Below are positions 61,872 through 64,000 of a DNA stretch of 64,000 nt, piece by piece. Position numbers and translations under genes: made by a program. Numbering within the stretch: position 1 is the first letter of the stretch; every line of letters begins with the position of its first letter. Source of the DNA: Gluconobacter sp. Gdi (lineage in GTDB: Bacteria > Pseudomonadota > Alphaproteobacteria > Acetobacterales > Acetobacteraceae); the NCBI RefSeq assembly GCF_014132155.1, contig NZ_BLJQ01000002.1, positions 124,001 to 188,000 of the forward strand, read 5' to 3'. Below the pieces are notes generated by a model. That model ran no database searches. It saw only the letters and a list, made by a program, of their open reading frames with translations, and was not told the DNA's origin.

Positions 61872-63008
61872 TCAGTCGTCGTTCAGCAGGATGGCGCCGC
61901 TGGTCACAACACGCTCACCCGCTGACAGGCCGGAGAGAACAAGTACATCGTCACCTTCGTCGTAATTGATGGTGACCTCACGCCGACGAAAAGTCCCAGG
62001 AGCAGTTTCGACGAAAACCGAAACCTGGTCATTGTTCATCAGCAACGCGGATTTTGGCACCTGGACAACATCGTTTTCCGAAACACTCAGATTGGCCGAA
62101 GCGAATATACCCGGCCGCAGCTGGCCGTTCGTATTGGGGCAAACAACGTAAACGTTGAGCCGCCGTGTATCAGGCTTCAATTCCGGGTCCAGTGTTGCAA
62201 CCGGGCCGGAGCAGGTCTGACCGGGGAGGGCCGGGAACGTGACATCCAGTGTGGCTCCTGCCGTGATGTCAGCTATGCGGCTTTCCGGCACGGCCGCAGC
62301 GACCCACACGGAAGAGAGATCCAGCAGCGTCATCTGAATGGCCGTTGAGTCCGTGATGTTCTGCCCCACAGCCATGTTGGCGGCGGAAACAACACCATCA
62401 ATGGGCGATACGAGAGGGACCTGTCCTTTTGCAGCGTAATCGGAGCGCGCGCCCAGAACCTGTAGCCGCTGATGGGTTCTCTGGGCTTCTGCTTCTGCCT
62501 GAGCCAGATCATTGCGTGCAGATTCGAGGTCTTTCACGGCATTTCCGCCAGCAGCGAGCACGCCGCGCGCCCGGTCATAGGCACGTTTGGAGAAATCCAG
62601 TGCAGCGCGGGCCCGACGATCGTCGGCCCAGGCCTGATCCAGATCGCTGGCTGCAATCGTCGCCAGTACCTGCCCACGTGAAACATGCTGGCCGAGCTGA
62701 ACTGCCACACTCATGATCCGGCCCGTTGCTGGTGCCAGCACATTGACCTGATGATCGGGTATGGCAACCACCTGCGCAGGCAGAGTCACCCCTGCCGTGG
62801 CATGCGACAGGGAAACCGGAGCGATCACAAGGCGTTTCTGCAAAGGGCTGCCATCCCGCAAGACGAGACTACCATTCTGCCGGGCAAACATAGGTTGCTC
62901 GGGGATAGCCGCATGAGGCGGAGCGAAGAAATAGGTTCTCAAGAAAAGAACAAGGAAAACCAGACCCAGCAGGCCGAGAGCCAGAGCGCTGGCGCGCGCA
63001 ACACGCAT
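61872..63008 (-). CDS. RND periplasmic adaptor subunit (CzcB-like)
   Basis: 378 residues. An N-terminal membrane anchor (ALALGLLGLVFLVLFLRTYFF) is followed by a lipoyl/biotinyl-like domain (VLAPATGRIMSVAVQLGQHVSRGQVLATI), a helical hairpin and a beta-barrel domain (LVSPIDGVVSAANMAVGQNI, LSSVWVAAAVPESRI). It links the pump to the outer-membrane factor. First gene of the adaptor-pump-factor operon; the 276-base gap before it should hold the promoter. No metal-sensing regulator is in the window. Confidence 0.92.
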   Translation of the reverse strand: MRVARASALALGLLGLVFLVLFLRTYFFAPPHAAIPEQPMFARQNGSLVLRDGSPLQKRLVIAPVSLSHATAGVTLPAQVVAIPDHQVNVLAPATGRIMSVAVQLGQHVSRGQVLATIAASDLDQAWADDRRARAALDFSKRAYDRARGVLAAGGNAVKDLESARNDLAQAEAEAQRTHQRLQVLGARSDYAAKGQVPLVSPIDGVVSAANMAVGQNITDSTAIQMTLLDLSSVWVAAAVPESRIADITAGATLDVTFPALPGQTCSGPVATLDPELKPDTRRLNVYVVCPNTNGQLRPGIFASANLSVSENDVVQVPKSALLMNNDQVSVFVETAPGTFRRREVTINYDEGDDVLVLSGLSAGERVVTSGAILLNDD

Positions 63009-63284
63009 ACTTTTTGAAACCCCCGTATCTGCCAGACGACCAATGCCGCAAATGCGGCAGAAGCATGAACCGTCCTGCTACTTCAGAACCCCGACGATTT
63101 CATGGCAAGCGCTACGTGACATAATCATCGGTCAGCATCACTAGAAGCTGAAAACTTGGATTTTCTAAAGGCTTCCAGCAACATATTGCAAAAATTTTAT
63201 CGTTTTGACCCAAAAATTACATAAAAAAAGCAGCTCACTCCCAGAGGATGAGCTGCTTTGGCCGTCTTGAACTGCTGGAGCAGA
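63009..63284 (-). other. Intergenic gap upstream of the efflux operon
   Basis: No gene is visible. It holds the OmpW terminator (63228-63259) at its far end and an AT-rich stretch (about 63150-63220) that may contain the promoter of the efflux operon. I saw no CueR/MerR-type palindrome with confidence. Confidence 0.4.
63228..63259 (-). terminator. Intrinsic terminator of the OmpW-like gene
   Basis: Perfect 11-bp stem (aaagcagctca and its complement) with a 10-base loop and a T-run of seven on the minus strand. Confidence 0.92.
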
Positions 63285-64000
63285 TCAGAAGCGGTATTCA
63301 ATACCGGCTGCAACCGTGGTCGGGTTCAGACTGTCACGGGCGTGGATGTATGGGCCAGAAGCTCCGCCGCGCTCGTTGATGAAGGCCGGAACGGACAGCC
63401 ACATCTGCTTGGCGTCAAAGTTGAAGAACCAGTTGCCGACGAGCTGATAATCAAAACCAACATTGGCAGCCGGACCAACCGTCGTACGCAGATCAAGCTT
63501 TTGAACCGCACCACCAGCCGGGCTGATATTGTGGAAGAACGCCAGCGTCAGGCCGACACCCACATATGGGTTGAAGCGCTTGTGCGGGCGGAAGTGCCAG
63601 GCCAGCGTCAGCGTCGGCGGCAGAACCCACGTGCTACCCAGATCAACCTTGCCCAGAGCCGTGTCTTCAGCGGCCAGTTCATGACGGGTGCTGGCTGCGA
63701 TCAGATCCAGAGAGATATGATCCGTGAAGAAATATTCGAACGTGAATTCAGGAGCCACCTGATTGGTTGCTTTTACGCGGCCACCGATCACCTTCACGCG
63801 GGAAGACGTATCCTGCGGAAGAACACCCAGAGCAGACAGACGGATCAGGAAATCACCCTTGCCCAGACCGATCTTTGTGTTCGCGCAGGTCTCAAACAGA
63901 CCGCAGTGGCCGGATGACGGGGGAATGATGTTGACCTGTGGTACCGGAGCCGCGGTCATCGGAGCGGAAACAGTAGCCTGAGGAGCAACGACAGGGGCCG
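63285..64000 (-). CDS. OmpW family outer-membrane protein, 5' end cut by window edge
   Basis: The frame remains open to the window end (APVVAPQATVSAP precedes the internal ATG at 63959), so the true start and signal peptide lie beyond it. The visible 238 residues form the small eight-stranded barrel of OmpW: GKGDFLIRLSALGVLPQD, TFEYFFTDHISLDLIAAS, LPPTLTLAWHF, NPYVGVGLTLAFF and a terminal Phe (AAGIEYRF). OmpW proteins form a hydrophobic channel and respond to stress. Strong terminator downstream. Confidence 0.9.
   Translation of the reverse strand, partial: APVVAPQATVSAPMTAAPVPQVNIIPPSSGHCGLFETCANTKIGLGKGDFLIRLSALGVLPQDTSSRVKVIGGRVKATNQVAPEFTFEYFFTDHISLDLIAASTRHELAAEDTALGKVDLGSTWVLPPTLTLAWHFRPHKRFNPYVGVGLTLAFFHNISPAGGAVQKLDLRTTVGPAANVGFDYQLVGNWFFNFDAKQMWLSVPAFINERGGASGPYIHARDSLNPTTVAAGIEYRF

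Noticed and set aside
1-64000. CRISPR array, insertion sequences or integrase genes
   Set aside because: No regularly spaced repeats, terminal inverted repeats with target duplications, or transposase/integrase motifs were seen in either strand.

Overview
The window is one continuous chromosomal stretch from an acetic acid bacterium, most probably Gluconobacter or a close relative (Acetobacteraceae, Alphaproteobacteria). The grounds are a compact pqqA-E operon with a 26-residue PqqA, the alphaproteobacterial order hisG-hisD-infA-maf-RNase E/G-yacG-tRNA-Phe, a riboflavin operon behind an FMN riboswitch, two TonB receptors, and several secreted sucrose/fructan-type hydrolases. I saw no insertion sequence, integrase, CRISPR array or replication origin.

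Layout. 0-9.6 kb: the end of htpG, an AraC regulator, a YhaN/YhaO (SbcCD-like) nuclease pair, a glycosyltransferase with a C-terminal discoidin domain, and a small ferritin-like protein. 9.6-17 kb: a TonB receptor with a palindrome upstream, a sulfotransferase, an SBF-type transporter, a Tat-exported GH32 enzyme with a long insertion, an MgtC-like protein and tRNA-Phe. 17-24.8 kb: the yacG-rng-maf-infA and hisD-hisG blocks, a GntR regulator with a slipin, and a divergent LysR/SDR pair. 24.8-29.7 kb: a second TonB receptor, gmk and an AI-2E family transporter. 29.7-34.2 kb: pqqABCDE and a trailing aminotransferase. 34.2-38.2 kb: ribD-ribE-ribBA-ribH under an FMN riboswitch, then an entericidin-like lipoprotein. 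38.3-44.4 kb: a GT61 protein, prs, a histidine phosphatase, a glycosyltransferase-like protein with a C-terminal repeat pair, and a secreted M61 peptidase. 44.4-57.2 kb: an accessory, cell-surface-flavoured block with a 937-residue secreted protein ending like a phage tail fibre, two tandem discoidin/glycosyltransferase-like paralogues, an unknown secreted protein, a second GH32 enzyme, and a coupled HAD phosphatase / nucleotidyltransferase-kinase / nucleotidyltransferase operon. 57.2-64 kb: a CzcCBA/CusCBA-type metal efflux operon and the 5'-truncated end of an OmpW gene.

How it fits together. The PQQ operon makes the cofactor for periplasmic dehydrogenases typical of these bacteria. The rib operon supplies flavins and is controlled by FMN. 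The most unusual content is the set of three proteins that join an F5/8 type C (discoidin, CBM32-like) domain to glycosyltransferase-like regions (7.6, 47.6 and 49.6 kb), together with the activated-alcohol operon at 54.4-57.2 kb. I infer that the 41-57 kb stretch makes or decorates a surface glycan; the sequence does not prove this.
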